A stretch of DNA of 64,000 bases. Origin: Bradyrhizobium viridifuturi (GTDB taxonomy: Bacteria > Pseudomonadota > Alphaproteobacteria > Rhizobiales > Xanthobacteraceae). Position 1 is the stretch's first letter. Every line of letters begins with the position of its first letter. Below are positions 9,312-18,780 of the stretch, piece by piece. Both the position numbers and the translations under genes were made by a program. Location of the stretch: positions 97,592-161,591 of the forward strand of contig NZ_LGTB01000017.1 of the NCBI RefSeq assembly GCF_001238275.1, written 5' to 3'. The notes below the pieces were generated by a model that was not told the origin of the DNA, did no database searches, and saw only the letters and a list, made by a program, of their open reading frames with translations.

Positions 9312-10921
9312 GTGTTTGCCAATTGTATCGATCGCTTTCGCGCGCTTTGTCTCTCGATCCTGCTGCTGAGCTGCTTTGCTGTGCCGGCGCTGGCCGGCCC
9401 GTTCGAGGATTCGGTCGCCAAATTCGCCAATGACGAGTTCTCCGACACCGAGGCTGCGATCGGCGAGGTCGCCGCATCGGGCAACGCGCTGGCTCCGCGC
9501 ATCATCGGCGCGCTGCAGGACGGCCGGCTGTCGGCCGATCCCGACAGCAAGAAGGTCTTCATCACGCAGACCGACGGCAAGATCGTCGACGCCACGACCG
9601 GCGCCGCCGTCGACAAGCTGCCTGACAATGCCGCGGCCGTGCGGCTCAACAACCGCCTGCGCCGCACCGTGGAGGCCGCGCTCGGCGGCCTGACGCTGCT
9701 GTCGCCGGATCCGGCCAAGCGGCTCGCCGCGGCGCAATCGGTGTTCAAGAGCCACGAAGAGAATTTGCTGCCGACAGTGGAGAGCGCGCTCGCCAAGGAG
9801 AGCGTCAAGCCGATCAAGCAGGCCTTCGCCGAGGCGCGCGCTGCGATCATCCTGTTCAAGTCGGATGCATCCGACAGCGACAAGCTCGACGCGGTCGCCG
9901 TGATCAGTCGCGCGGTGACCAGGAGGCGCTGGCGCTGCTGACCGGGCTCGGCGATCAGCCACCGCTGGTCGCCAAGGCCGCCGCGAGCGCGGTGTCCTCG
10001 ATCCAGAGCAATCTTGCGATGTGGTCGATGGTGCAGAACGCCTGGTACGGCCTGTCGCTCGGCTCGGTGCTGCTGCTCGCGGCGATCGGGCTTGCCATCA
10101 CCTTCGGCGTGATGGGCGTCATCAACATGGCGCATGGCGAGATGGTGATGCTCGGGGCCTACACCACCTTCGTGGTGCAGGAGGTGATCCGCACCAACTA
10201 TCCCGCGCTGTTCGACTATTCGCTGCTGATCGCGGTGCCGCTTGCCTTCCTGGTCGCGGGCTTCATCGGCGTGCTGATCGAGCGCACCATCATCCGCTTT
10301 CTCTACGGCCGTCCGCTGGAGACGCTGCTCGCGACCTGGGGCCTGTCGCTGGTCTTGCAGCAGGCGGTGCGCACCGCGTTCGGCCCGACCAACCGCGAGG
10401 TCGGCAATCCCTCCTGGATGAGCGGCGCGTTCGAGCTCGGCCAGATCACCATCACCTATAATCGGCTCTGGATCCTCTGTTTCACGCTCGCGGTGTTCGC
10501 GATCCTGCTCGCGATGCTGCGCTACACCGCGCTCGGCCTCGAGATGCGGGCGGTGACGCAGAACCGCCGCATGGCGGCCTCGATGGGCATCGCCACCTCG
10601 CGGGTCGACGCGTTGACCTTCGGCCTCGGCTCGGGGATCGCCGGCATCGCCGGCGTGGCGCTGTCGCAGATCGACAATGTCAGCCCGAATCTCGGCCAGA
10701 GCTACATCATCGATTCATTCATGGTCGTGGTGTTCGGCGGCGTCGGCAATCTCTGGGGCACGCTGGTCGGCGCCTTCACGCTCGGCATCGCCAACAAGTT
10801 CCTCGAGCCGGTGGCGGGTGCAGTGCTCGGCAAGATCGCGATCCTGGTCTTGATCATCCTGTTCATCCAGAAGCGGCCGCGCGGCCTGTTCGCGCTCAAG
10901 GGCCGGGCGGTGGAAGCATGA
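9312..10921 (+). CDS. urtB: Urea ABC transporter permease UrtB, interrupted by an apparent 1-base deletion
   Basis: The first about 200 residues are a signal peptide and a periplasmic domain; the rest is a LivH-type permease (NMAHGEMVMLGAYTTF, GGVGNLWGT). Both parts belong to one UrtB protein. The frame breaks near 9907: the upstream frame reads VIS then runs to a stop at 9941, while the correct continuation SRGDQEALALLTGLGD is in another frame, restored by one extra base. Everything else in the operon is intact, so a sequencing error is the simplest reading; a true frameshift would destroy urea uptake. The GTG start is used. The end overlaps urtC by four bases (ATGA). Confidence 0.85.
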
Positions 10922-12087
10922 CGCCGCACATCCTGACCCGTTCGCTGGATCGCGCCGCGACCGCTTTCGTGCTGCTCGTCGCCGCGGTCGGCGTGCTGAT
11001 CCCGCTGTCGAACCTGCTGCTGCCGCAGGGCTCGATGTTTCAGGTGCCGACCTATCTGGTGGCGCTGTGGGGCAAATATGTCTGCTACGCCATCCTCGCG
11101 CTCTCGATCGACCTGATCTGGGGCTATTGCGGGATTCTTTCGCTTGGTCATGGAGCATTCTTCGCGCTCGGCGGCTATGCGATGGGCATGTACCTGATGC
11201 GGCAGATCGGCAGTCGCGGCGTCTACGGCAATCCGATCCTGCCCGACTTCATGGTGTTCCTGAACTGGGACAAGCTGCCGTGGTACTGGTACGGCTTCGA
11301 CAAGTTCGCCTTTGCGGCGCTGATGGTGCTGCTGGTGCCGGGACTGCTTGCCTTCTGCTTCGGCTGGCTCGCCTTCCGCTCGCGCGTCACCGGCGTCTAT
11401 CTGTCGATCATCACCCAGGCGATGACCTACGCGCTGCTGCTGGCGTTCTTTCGCAACGATTTCGGCTTCGGCGGCAATAACGGCCTGACCGACTTCAAGG
11501 ATATCCTCGGCTTCAATGTGCAGGCCGAAGGCACCCGTGCCGCGCTGTTCCTGCTGAGCTGCCTGGCGCTGATCGTCGCGTTCCTGATCTGCCGCGCGAT
11601 CGTGACCTCGAAGCTCGGCAAGGTGCTGATTGCGGTGCGCGACGCCGAAAGCCGCACCCGCTTCCTCGGCTATCGCGTCGAATCCTACAAGCTGTTCGTG
11701 TTTACGCTGTCGGCCTGCATGGCCGGCGTCGCCGGCGCGCTCTATGTGCCGCAGGTCGGTATCATCAATCCGAGCGAGTTCGCGCCGGGTAATTCGATCG
11801 AGGCGGTGATCTGGGTCGCGGTCGGTGGCCGCGGCACGCTGGTCGGTGCCGCGCTCGGCGCCGTCGTGGTCAACTACGCCAAGACGTTCTTCACCTCGGG
11901 GCCGCTCGCGCCGTACTGGCTGTTCATGCTGGGCGCGCTGTTCATCCTGGTCACGCTGCTGCTGCCCAAGGGCATCGTCGGCACCTTCAACAGCTGGTGG
12001 GAGACGTCAAAGGCAAAGAACGGCTCTCCCGACGCCGAAAGCGCCGCGCGCGAAGACGGCGTCGGCGCACCGAACCCGGCGGAGTAG
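10918..12087 (+). CDS. urtC: Urea ABC transporter permease UrtC
   Basis: 389 residues of LivM-type permease with about eight to ten membrane segments. Recognisable stretches are DLIWGYCGILSLGHGAFFALGGYAMG near the N-terminus and WVAVGGRGTLVGAALGA near the C-terminus. UrtC pairs with UrtB to form the inner-membrane channel for urea. The start ATG overlaps the urtB stop, so translation is coupled. The C-terminal tail after PKGIVGTF is charged and cytoplasmic. Confidence 0.94.
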   Translation: MTPHILTRSLDRAATAFVLLVAAVGVLIPLSNLLLPQGSMFQVPTYLVALWGKYVCYAILALSIDLIWGYCGILSLGHGAFFALGGYAMGMYLMRQIGSRGVYGNPILPDFMVFLNWDKLPWYWYGFDKFAFAALMVLLVPGLLAFCFGWLAFRSRVTGVYLSIITQAMTYALLLAFFRNDFGFGGNNGLTDFKDILGFNVQAEGTRAALFLLSCLALIVAFLICRAIVTSKLGKVLIAVRDAESRTRFLGYRVESYKLFVFTLSACMAGVAGALYVPQVGIINPSEFAPGNSIEAVIWVAVGGRGTLVGAALGAVVVNYAKTFFTSGPLAPYWLFMLGALFILVTLLLPKGIVGTFNSWWETSKAKNGSPDAESAAREDGVGAPNPAE

Positions 12088-12091
12088 GCCG

Positions 12092-12853
12092 ATGAACGTG
12101 ATGGATACCCGCGCCACTTCGGCCATGCTCTATCTCGACGGCGTGCACGTCTCGTTCGACGGCTTCCACGCCATCAACAATCTGTCGCTGACGCTCGCGC
12201 CCGGCGAGATGCGGGCCATCATCGGCCCGAACGGCGCCGGCAAGACCACGATGATGGACATCATTACCGGCAAGACCAAGCCGGACGAGGGCACCGTGCT
12301 GTTCGACGGCACCGTCGACCTGACCCGGCTCGACGAGACCCGGATCGCCGAACTCGGCATCGGCCGCAAATTCCAGAAGCCGACCGTGTTCGAGAGCCAG
12401 ACCGTGCAGGACAACCTGCTGCTCGCGCTCAATGTCGATCATTCGGTGCGCGGCACGCTGTTCTGGCGCGGCAGCAAGGCCGAGTCCGAGCGGATCGACA
12501 AGGTGCTCGAGACCATCCGCCTGACCGACGCGCGCAACCGCCTCGCCGGCAGCCTGTCGCACGGCCAGAAGCAGTGGCTCGAGATCGGCATGCTGCTGGC
12601 GCAGGACCCCAAGGTGCTGCTGGTCGACGAGCCGGTTGCGGGCATGACCGACGTCGAGACCCATCTGACTGCTGAGCTCCTCAAGGAGATCAACAAGAAC
12701 CACACCATCATGGTGGTCGAGCACGACATGACCTTCGTGCGCGAGCTTGGCGTCAAGGTGACCTGCCTGCACGAGGGCTCGGTGCTCGCCGAAGGCTCGA
12801 TCGACCAGGTGTCGTCGAACGAGCGGGTGGTCGAAGTGTATCTGGGGCGCTAG
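12092..12853 (+). CDS. urtD: Urea ABC transporter ATP-binding protein UrtD
   Basis: 253 residues. Walker A is GPNGAGKTT, the signature is LSHGQKQWLEIGM (a LivG/UrtD-type variant), Walker B is VLLVDEP, and the switch His lies in VVEHDM. The nucleotide-binding subunit energises urea import on the cytoplasmic side. The ATG chosen gives MNVMDTRATSAML and starts four bases after urtC. The open frame extends far upstream inside urtC, but only as overlap. Confidence 0.94.
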   Translation: MNVMDTRATSAMLYLDGVHVSFDGFHAINNLSLTLAPGEMRAIIGPNGAGKTTMMDIITGKTKPDEGTVLFDGTVDLTRLDETRIAELGIGRKFQKPTVFESQTVQDNLLLALNVDHSVRGTLFWRGSKAESERIDKVLETIRLTDARNRLAGSLSHGQKQWLEIGMLLAQDPKVLLVDEPVAGMTDVETHLTAELLKEINKNHTIMVVEHDMTFVRELGVKVTCLHEGSVLAEGSIDQVSSNERVVEVYLGR

Positions 12854-12855
12854 CG

Positions 12856-13551
12856 ATGCTGAAGGTCGACAACATCAATCTCTATTACGGCGCGGCGCAG
12901 GCGCTGCGCGGCGTGTCGCTGACCGCGGAGCCCGGCAAGGTCACCTGCGTGCTCGGCCGCAACGGCGTCGGCAAGACCTCGCTGCTGCGGGCCATGGTCG
13001 GCCAGTATCCGATCGCCTCCGGCGCGATTAATTTCGACGGCAAGGACATCACCGCGCTGAGGCCCTATGAGCGGGCGCGGCGCGGCATCGGCTTCGTGCC
13101 GCAGGGCCGCGAGATCTTCCCGCTGCTGACGGTGGAGGAAAATCTGAAGACCGGCTTCGGCCCGCTGAAGCGCGAGGATCGCAACATCCCCGACGACGTG
13201 TTCTCGCTGTTTCCGGTGCTGCAGACCATGCTTGGCCGCCGCGGCGGCGACCTCTCCGGCGGCCAGCAGCAGCAGCTCGCGATCGGCCGCGCGCTGGTGA
13301 TGCGGCCGAAGCTCCTGCTGCTCGACGAGCCGACCGAGGGCATCCAGCCCTCGATCATCAAGGATATCGGCCGCGCCATCTCCTATCTGCGCAACCTCGG
13401 CAACATCGCCATCGTGCTGGTCGAACAATATCTCGACTTTGCCTGTGAACTCGGCGACAGTTTTGCCGTGATGGATCGAGGTGCGGTGAAATATGCCTGC
13501 GACCGCGCAAGCCTCGATCCCGCCGAGATCAGCCGCCAGATGGCGCTGTGA
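12856..13551 (+). CDS. urtE: Urea ABC transporter ATP-binding protein UrtE
   Basis: 231 residues of LivF type. Walker A GRNGVGKTS, signature LSGGQQQQLAIGRAL, Walker B LLLLDEPTEGIQPS, and the H-loop position is VEQY as in LivF proteins. It is the second ATPase of the urea transporter and starts two bases after urtD. The urease accessory gene ureD begins 50 bases downstream, so uptake and hydrolysis genes are probably one transcript. Confidence 0.94.
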   Translation: MLKVDNINLYYGAAQALRGVSLTAEPGKVTCVLGRNGVGKTSLLRAMVGQYPIASGAINFDGKDITALRPYERARRGIGFVPQGREIFPLLTVEENLKTGFGPLKREDRNIPDDVFSLFPVLQTMLGRRGGDLSGGQQQQLAIGRALVMRPKLLLLDEPTEGIQPSIIKDIGRAISYLRNLGNIAIVLVEQYLDFACELGDSFAVMDRGAVKYACDRASLDPAEISRQMAL

Positions 13552-13601
13552 ACAGGATGTGACGCCGCGCTTTGTGGCGTGCGTGAGGGAGCGTCGGGGG
13601 A

Positions 13602-14438
<837 letters not shown>

Positions 14439-14466
14439 ACCTTTCAAGAACGATCAGAGTGCTCGC

Positions 14467-14769
14467 ATGAATTTGTCTCCCCGTGAAAAGGACAAGCTCC
14501 TGATATCGATGGCCGCCATGGTGGCGCGCCGCCGGCTCGAGCGCGGCGTCAAGCTGAACCATCCCGAGGCCATCGCGCTGATCACCGATTTCATCGTCGA
14601 GGGCGCCCGCGACGGCCGCACCGTCGCCGAGCTGATGCAGGCCGGAGCCAAGGTCCTGACCCGCGATCAGGTGATGGCCGGCATCCCCGAGATGATCCAC
14701 GACATCCAGGTCGAGGCGACATTTCCCGACGGCACCAAGCTCGTCACCGTGCACGAGCCGATCCGATAG
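14467..14769 (+). CDS. ureA: Urease subunit gamma
   Basis: 100 residues, the normal length, beginning MNLSPREKDKLLI. It contains GVKLNHPEAIALI and VPEMI-type C-terminal sequence (GIPEMIHDIQVEATFPDGT). It is the small structural subunit of the cytoplasmic urease trimer of (alpha-beta-gamma) units. Confidence 0.96.
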   Translation: MNLSPREKDKLLISMAAMVARRRLERGVKLNHPEAIALITDFIVEGARDGRTVAELMQAGAKVLTRDQVMAGIPEMIHDIQVEATFPDGTKLVTVHEPIR

Positions 14770-14778
14770 GAGCGCGAC

Positions 14779-15084
14779 ATGATCCCCGGCGAACTCTTCA
14801 TCAAGGACGGCGAGATCGAGCTCAATGCCGGCCGCAAAACCGTGACGTTGTCGGTCGCCAACACCGGTGATCGTCCGATCCAGGTCGGCTCGCACTACCA
14901 TTTCTTCGAGACCAACCCGGCGCTGAAATTCGACCGCAAGAAAGCCCGCGGCATGCGCCTCGACATCGCCGCCGGCACCGCCGTCCGCTTCGAGCCCGGC
15001 CAGACCCGCGACGTCCAGCTGGTGGCGCTCGCCGGCAAGCGGGTCATCTACGGCTTCCGCGCCGAGGTGAAAGGGAAGCTGTGA
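14779..15084 (+). CDS. ureB: Urease subunit beta
   Basis: 101 residues, starting MIPGELFIKDGEIELN, with the conserved NTGDRPIQVGSHYHFFETN and GMRLDIAAGTAVRFEPGQ motifs. It starts nine bases after ureA. Normally ureC follows at once; here about 1.3 kb of unrelated genes and repeats separate it from ureC. Confidence 0.96.
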   Translation: MIPGELFIKDGEIELNAGRKTVTLSVANTGDRPIQVGSHYHFFETNPALKFDRKKARGMRLDIAAGTAVRFEPGQTRDVQLVALAGKRVIYGFRAEVKGKL

Positions 15085-15147
15085 TCTTGACCTGACGCGA
15101 CGAGAACACTGGGAATGATCAATAGTGAGGTAAGCATCGTGGCCGGG

Positions 15148-15185
15148 CTCCCTCTCCCCTTGCGGGGGAGGGTGGGGAGAGGGGT
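15148..15185 (+). repeat. Palindromic GC-rich repeat, copy 1
   Basis: A CCCTCTCCCC...TTGCGGGGGAGGG palindrome with a trailing GGGGAGAGGGGT arm. The same element recurs at 15548 (inverted) and 15691 (direct). It ends right at the start of the DUF559 gene. Confidence 0.75.
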
Positions 15186-15671
15186 ATGCCGCACACTCGA
15201 GTGAGCGACATCCAGCGCGATCGCGCCAAGCATCTCCGCCGCGCGATGACGCGCGCGGAGACCTTGCTGTGGCGACACCTGAAGGCCGATCGCCTAGCCG
15301 GTCTCAACTTTCGCCGCCAGGCGCCGAGCGGCAACTACATCGCCGATTTCGTCGCGCACGCGCGCAAGCTCGTCGTCGAGGTTGACGGCGAGAGCCACGA
15401 TTTTGAGGAGCGCATCTGTCATGATGAGCGGCGGGATGCGTGGCTCAAGTCGCGCGGTTATCGCGTTCTCCGTTTCACCAATGACGACGTGATGAAAAAC
15501 CTTGAGGGAGTGGCCCTGAGCATCGCGGAAGCTGCGGAGCAAGCGGCACCCCTCTCCCTAACCCTCCCCCGCAAGGGGGAGGGAACCCTTCCGCCGGTGG
15601 CTCCCTTACATTTGACGCTGATGGCGAGGAGAAACCGTAGTGGAACGTGGAAAGGTAACGACGCCACGTGA
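15186..15671 (+). CDS. DUF559 domain protein (Vsr-like endonuclease fold)
   Basis: 161 residues. Residues of about 10-120 match DUF559: RAKHLRRAMTRAETLLWRHLK, LNFRRQAPSGNYIADFV, LVVEVDGESHD and FTNDDVMKNLEGV. The ADF...EVDG arrangement is the PD-(D/E)xK-type core related to Vsr mismatch endonucleases; nuclease activity is inferred from fold family only. The last 40 residues (PLSLTLPRKGEG) are encoded by a copy of the flanking palindromic repeat, so the protein end is formed by that repeat. Direct copies of the repeat bracket the gene, which suggests it came in as part of a mobile or repeat-linked unit placed in the urease operon. Confidence 0.8.
   Translation: MPHTRVSDIQRDRAKHLRRAMTRAETLLWRHLKADRLAGLNFRRQAPSGNYIADFVAHARKLVVEVDGESHDFEERICHDERRDAWLKSRGYRVLRFTNDDVMKNLEGVALSIAEAAEQAAPLSLTLPRKGEGTLPPVAPLHLTLMARRNRSGTWKGNDAT
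15548..15583 (-). repeat. Palindromic GC-rich repeat, copy 2 (inverted, inside the DUF559 gene end)
   Basis: Same element as at 15148 but in reverse orientation (CCCTCTCCC...CCCCCGCAAGGGGGAGGG). It lies within the 3' part of the DUF559 open frame and encodes SLTLPRKGEG. Confidence 0.75.
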
Positions 15672-15690
15672 GGTGGGCACACTCGTCAGG

Positions 15691-15730
15691 CTCCCTCCCC
15701 CCTTGCGGGGGAGGGTTGGGGAGAGGGGTA
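15691..15730 (+). repeat. Palindromic GC-rich repeat, copy 3
   Basis: Third copy (CTCCCTCCCCCCTTGCGGGG...GGGGAGAGGGGT), in direct orientation with copy 1 and just beyond the DUF559 gene. Confidence 0.75.
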
Positions 15731-15807
15731 AGCCCCGGGCGCCAATCGAAGTCGCTTCTCGATCTCACGCCAATTGCCGTCGCGATCAAAAGGGAGCTTC
15801 GTAGCAG

Positions 15808-16347
15808 ATGCTTCCTGCAATCCGCCTCATCTCCGAAGCTGCCGATCTTGCCGCACGCCGGCACAACGGCATGGCACGCAAGGGACGGGGCAACGAGCCT
15901 TACATCAACCATCTCGCCGAGGTCGCGAACCTGCTTGCGATCGCGACCGATGGCACGGATGCCGAACTCGTTGCGGCCGGTTGGCTGCACGATACGATGG
16001 AGGACACCGACACCACGCGCGAAGAGCTCTCGGCGAGGTTCTCCGATCGCGTGGCCTCCCTCGTCATCGAATGCACCGATGACATGAGCCTGCCAAAGGC
16101 CGAGCGGCGGCGGCTGCAAGTCGTCGACGCGCCGAAGAAGTCGGCCGACGCCAAGCTGATCAAGATTGCCGACAAGATCAGCAATATCGGCGCGCGTATT
16201 CAGTCTGATCCGACGACGGAGGAGCGCGACGACCTGGTCGACTATACCGATTGGGCCGAGCAAGTGGTCGTGGGCTGTCGTGGCGGCAATTCCTGGCTTG
16301 ATACGAAGTTCGACGACGTGGTGCGAAGGGCGAGGCGCTCGCTGTGA
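15808..16347 (+). CDS. HD-domain phosphohydrolase, small alarmone hydrolase (MESH1)-like
   Basis: 179 residues of a stand-alone HD hydrolase resembling the hydrolase domain of RelA/SpoT and MESH1. The metal and substrate motifs are recognisable: AARRHNGMARKGRG.YINH, AGWLHDTMEDTDTT (HD motif followed by ED), and LIKIADKISNIGA. There is no synthetase, TGS or ACT domain. Such enzymes can hydrolyse (p)ppGpp or related nucleotides; the substrate here is not shown. It sits between ureB and ureC on the same strand, where no urease function is known for this family, and immediately after the repeat-flanked DUF559 gene. Confidence 0.75.
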   Translation: MLPAIRLISEAADLAARRHNGMARKGRGNEPYINHLAEVANLLAIATDGTDAELVAAGWLHDTMEDTDTTREELSARFSDRVASLVIECTDDMSLPKAERRRLQVVDAPKKSADAKLIKIADKISNIGARIQSDPTTEERDDLVDYTDWAEQVVVGCRGGNSWLDTKFDDVVRRARRSL

Positions 16348-16383
16348 CCGCCGGTCAACAATTCAAACACAAACGGGGCTGAC

Positions 16384-18099
16384 ATGTCCGTGAAGATCAA
16401 GCGTTCCGTCTATGCCGACATGTTCGGCCCCACCACCGGCGACAGGGTGCGGCTCGCCGACACCGATCTGATCATCGAGGTCGAGAAGGATCTCACCACC
16501 TATGGCGAGGAGGTGAAGTTCGGTGGCGGCAAGGTGATCCGCGACGGTATGGGGCAGTCGCAGGTGACCAACGCGCAGGGCGCGGCCGATACCGTCATCA
16601 CCAATGCGCTGATCGTCGATCACTGGGGCATCGTGAAGGCCGACGTCGCGATCAAGGAGGGCATGATCGCGGCGATCGGCAAGGCCGGCAATCCCGACAT
16701 CCAGCCCAACGTCACCATCGTGATCGGCCCCGGCACCGATGTGATCGCGGGCGAGGGCAAGATCCTCACCGCCGGCGGATTCGACAGCCACATCCATTTC
16801 ATCTGCCCGCAGCAGATCGAGCATGCGCTGATGTCCGGCGTCACCTCGATGCTGGGCGGCGGCACCGGCCCGTCGCACGGTACCTTCGCCACCACCTGCA
16901 CGCCCGGCCCGTGGCACATGGGGCGGATGATCCAGTCGTTCGACGCCTTCCCGGTCAATCTCGGCATCTCCGGCAAGGGCAATGCGTCGCGTCCGGCTGC
17001 GCTGGTCGAGATGATCAAGGGCGGCGCCTGCGCGCTGAAGCTGCACGAGGATTGGGGCACCACGCCGTCCGCGATCGACACCTGTCTTTCGGTGGCCGAC
17101 GATTACGACGTCCAGGTGATGCTGCATTCGGACACGCTGAACGAGTCCGGCTTCGTCGAGGACACCGTGAAGGCGTTCAAGGGACGCACCATCCACGCCT
17201 TCCATACCGAAGGCGCCGGCGGTGGTCATGCGCCAGACATCATCAAGATCGCCGGCTTGAAGAACGTGCTGCCGTCGTCGACCAATCCGACCCGGCCGTT
17301 CACCCGCAACACCATCGACGAGCATCTCGACATGCTGATGGTGTGCCATCACCTCGATCCGTCGATCGCCGAAGACCTCGCCTTCGCCGAGAGCCGGATC
17401 CGCAAGGAGACCATCGCCGCCGAAGACATCCTGCACGATCTCGGCGCGCTCTCGATGATGTCGTCGGACTCGCAAGCGATGGGCCGGCTCGGCGAAGTCA
17501 TCATCCGCACCTGGCAGACCGCCGACAAGATGAAGAAGCAGCGTGGGGCTTTGCCGCAGGACAAGGGCAGCGACAACGACAATTTCCGCGTCAAGCGCTA
17601 CATCGCCAAATACACCATCAACCCCGCGATCGCGCACGGCGTCTCGAAGCTGATCGGCTCGGTCGAGAAGGGCAAGATGGCCGACCTCGTGTTGTGGTCG
17701 CCGGCATTCTTCGGCGTCAAGCCGGACTGCATCATCAAGGCCGGCTCGATCGTGGCGGCCCCGATGGGCGATCCGAACGCCTCGATCCCGACGCCGCAGC
17801 CGGTGCATTACCAGCCGATGTTCGCCGCGTTCGGCAAGTCGCTCGCCGCCTCCTCGGTGGTGTTCACCTCGAAGGCCGCAGTGACCGGCGGCCTCGCCCG
17901 CAAGCTCGGCATCAGCAAGAAGCTCTACGCGGTGCAGAACACCCGCGGCAAGATCTCCAAGAAGAGCATGATCCACAACGACGCGACGCCCGAGATCGAG
18001 GTCGATCCCGAGACCTATGAGGTACGCGCAGACGGCGAGCTCCTGACCTGCGCGCCGGCCGAGGTGCTACCCATGGCACAGCGCTACTTTATGTTCTAA
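16384..18099 (+). CDS. ureC: Urease subunit alpha
   Basis: 571 residues, full length. Nickel ligands and catalytic residues are intact: HIHFICPQQ, the carbamylated lysine in GACALKLHEDWG (about K219), MLHSDTLNESGF, HAFHTEGAGGGHAPD, and the flap MVCHHLD (about H322-H323). It hydrolyses urea to ammonia and carbamate in the cytoplasm. It is split from ureAB by the DUF559 and HD genes and is followed by two ABM-type genes before ureE. Confidence 0.97.
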   Translation: MSVKIKRSVYADMFGPTTGDRVRLADTDLIIEVEKDLTTYGEEVKFGGGKVIRDGMGQSQVTNAQGAADTVITNALIVDHWGIVKADVAIKEGMIAAIGKAGNPDIQPNVTIVIGPGTDVIAGEGKILTAGGFDSHIHFICPQQIEHALMSGVTSMLGGGTGPSHGTFATTCTPGPWHMGRMIQSFDAFPVNLGISGKGNASRPAALVEMIKGGACALKLHEDWGTTPSAIDTCLSVADDYDVQVMLHSDTLNESGFVEDTVKAFKGRTIHAFHTEGAGGGHAPDIIKIAGLKNVLPSSTNPTRPFTRNTIDEHLDMLMVCHHLDPSIAEDLAFAESRIRKETIAAEDILHDLGALSMMSSDSQAMGRLGEVIIRTWQTADKMKKQRGALPQDKGSDNDNFRVKRYIAKYTINPAIAHGVSKLIGSVEKGKMADLVLWSPAFFGVKPDCIIKAGSIVAAPMGDPNASIPTPQPVHYQPMFAAFGKSLAASSVVFTSKAAVTGGLARKLGISKKLYAVQNTRGKISKKSMIHNDATPEIEVDPETYEVRADGELLTCAPAEVLPMAQRYFMF

Positions 18100-18147
18100 A
18101 ACCACCCCCGGTAACTTACCTAGAAAAGAAAACCGGGAGGAATTTCC

Positions 18148-18447
18148 GTGATTTACGTCGTTGCTACGCTGACCATCAAGCCCGAGACCCGCGCCGAATT
18201 CATCGCCGCGGCGACGGCCTGCATCAAGGAAACCCGCAAGGAGCCCGGCAACATCGCCTACGATCTGCATGAGAGCGTCACCGACCACAGCAAGATGGTG
18301 TTCGTCGAGCAGTGGGAGAACGCCGACGCGCTGGTGCCGCACCGTACCGCCGAGCACATGAAGACGTTCGGCCGGGTCGCGGTGAAGTGCATGGCCGCGC
18401 CGCCGAAGATCGAGGTGATCACGCCCGAGAAGGTCGACGTCCGCTAA
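18148..18447 (+). CDS. Putative quinol monooxygenase, ABM domain (first of a tandem pair)
   Basis: 99 residues, a single antibiotic biosynthesis monooxygenase (ABM) ferredoxin-like fold: IYVVATLTIKPETRAEFIAA, GNIAYDLHESV, MVFVEQWENADAL. Small dimers of this type (YgiN-like) act on quinols or other aromatic compounds without cofactor; no substrate can be assigned. The start is a GTG preceded by a strong GGGAGG. It lies 48 bases after ureC. The next gene is a close paralog, so a local duplication is likely. Confidence 0.75.
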   Translation: MIYVVATLTIKPETRAEFIAAATACIKETRKEPGNIAYDLHESVTDHSKMVFVEQWENADALVPHRTAEHMKTFGRVAVKCMAAPPKIEVITPEKVDVR

Positions 18448-18473
18448 AACAAGAACAAGAACGGAGCAACATC

Positions 18474-18773
18474 ATGATCTATGTCATCGCGACCACCCCG
18501 ATGAAGCCGGAAAATAAGGACGACTTCATCAGGGGGCACAAGGCGTGCATCGCCGAGACCCACAAGGAGAAGGGCTGCCTCTCCTATGAGGGCCATGTCA
18601 GCGTCAACGATCCCAATCTGTATGTGGTGGTGGAGCGCTGGGAAACCCGCGACGACCTGACCGCGCACAGCAAGGCGCCGCACATGAAGGTGTGGCGCGA
18701 ATATTCCGCCGACATGAAGACCGGCCCGACGGTGATCGAGATCATCAGCGACGGCAAGGTTCAGAAGCTCTGA
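18474..18773 (+). CDS. Putative quinol monooxygenase, ABM domain (second of a tandem pair)
   Basis: 99 residues, the same length and fold as the preceding protein (IYVIATTPMKPENKDDFI, GCLSYEGHVSVNDPNLYVVVERWETRDDL, HMKVWREY). The shared pattern start-to-end indicates tandem duplication followed by divergence. The ATG used has GGAGC upstream; the open frame reaches further up only as overlap. It ends seven bases before ureE, so the pair is embedded in the urease transcript. Confidence 0.75.
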   Translation: MIYVIATTPMKPENKDDFIRGHKACIAETHKEKGCLSYEGHVSVNDPNLYVVVERWETRDDLTAHSKAPHMKVWREYSADMKTGPTVIEIISDGKVQKL

Positions 18774-18780
18774 GGCATCG

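Noticed and set aside
7868..10135. A 755-residue minus-strand open frame opposite urtA-urtB
   Set aside because: Low-complexity Arg/Leu/Asp-rich shadow of strongly coding plus-strand genes; no domain pattern.
15148..15730. CRISPR-like array around the DUF559 gene
   Set aside because: Only three copies in mixed orientation with a gene between them; no uniform spacers.
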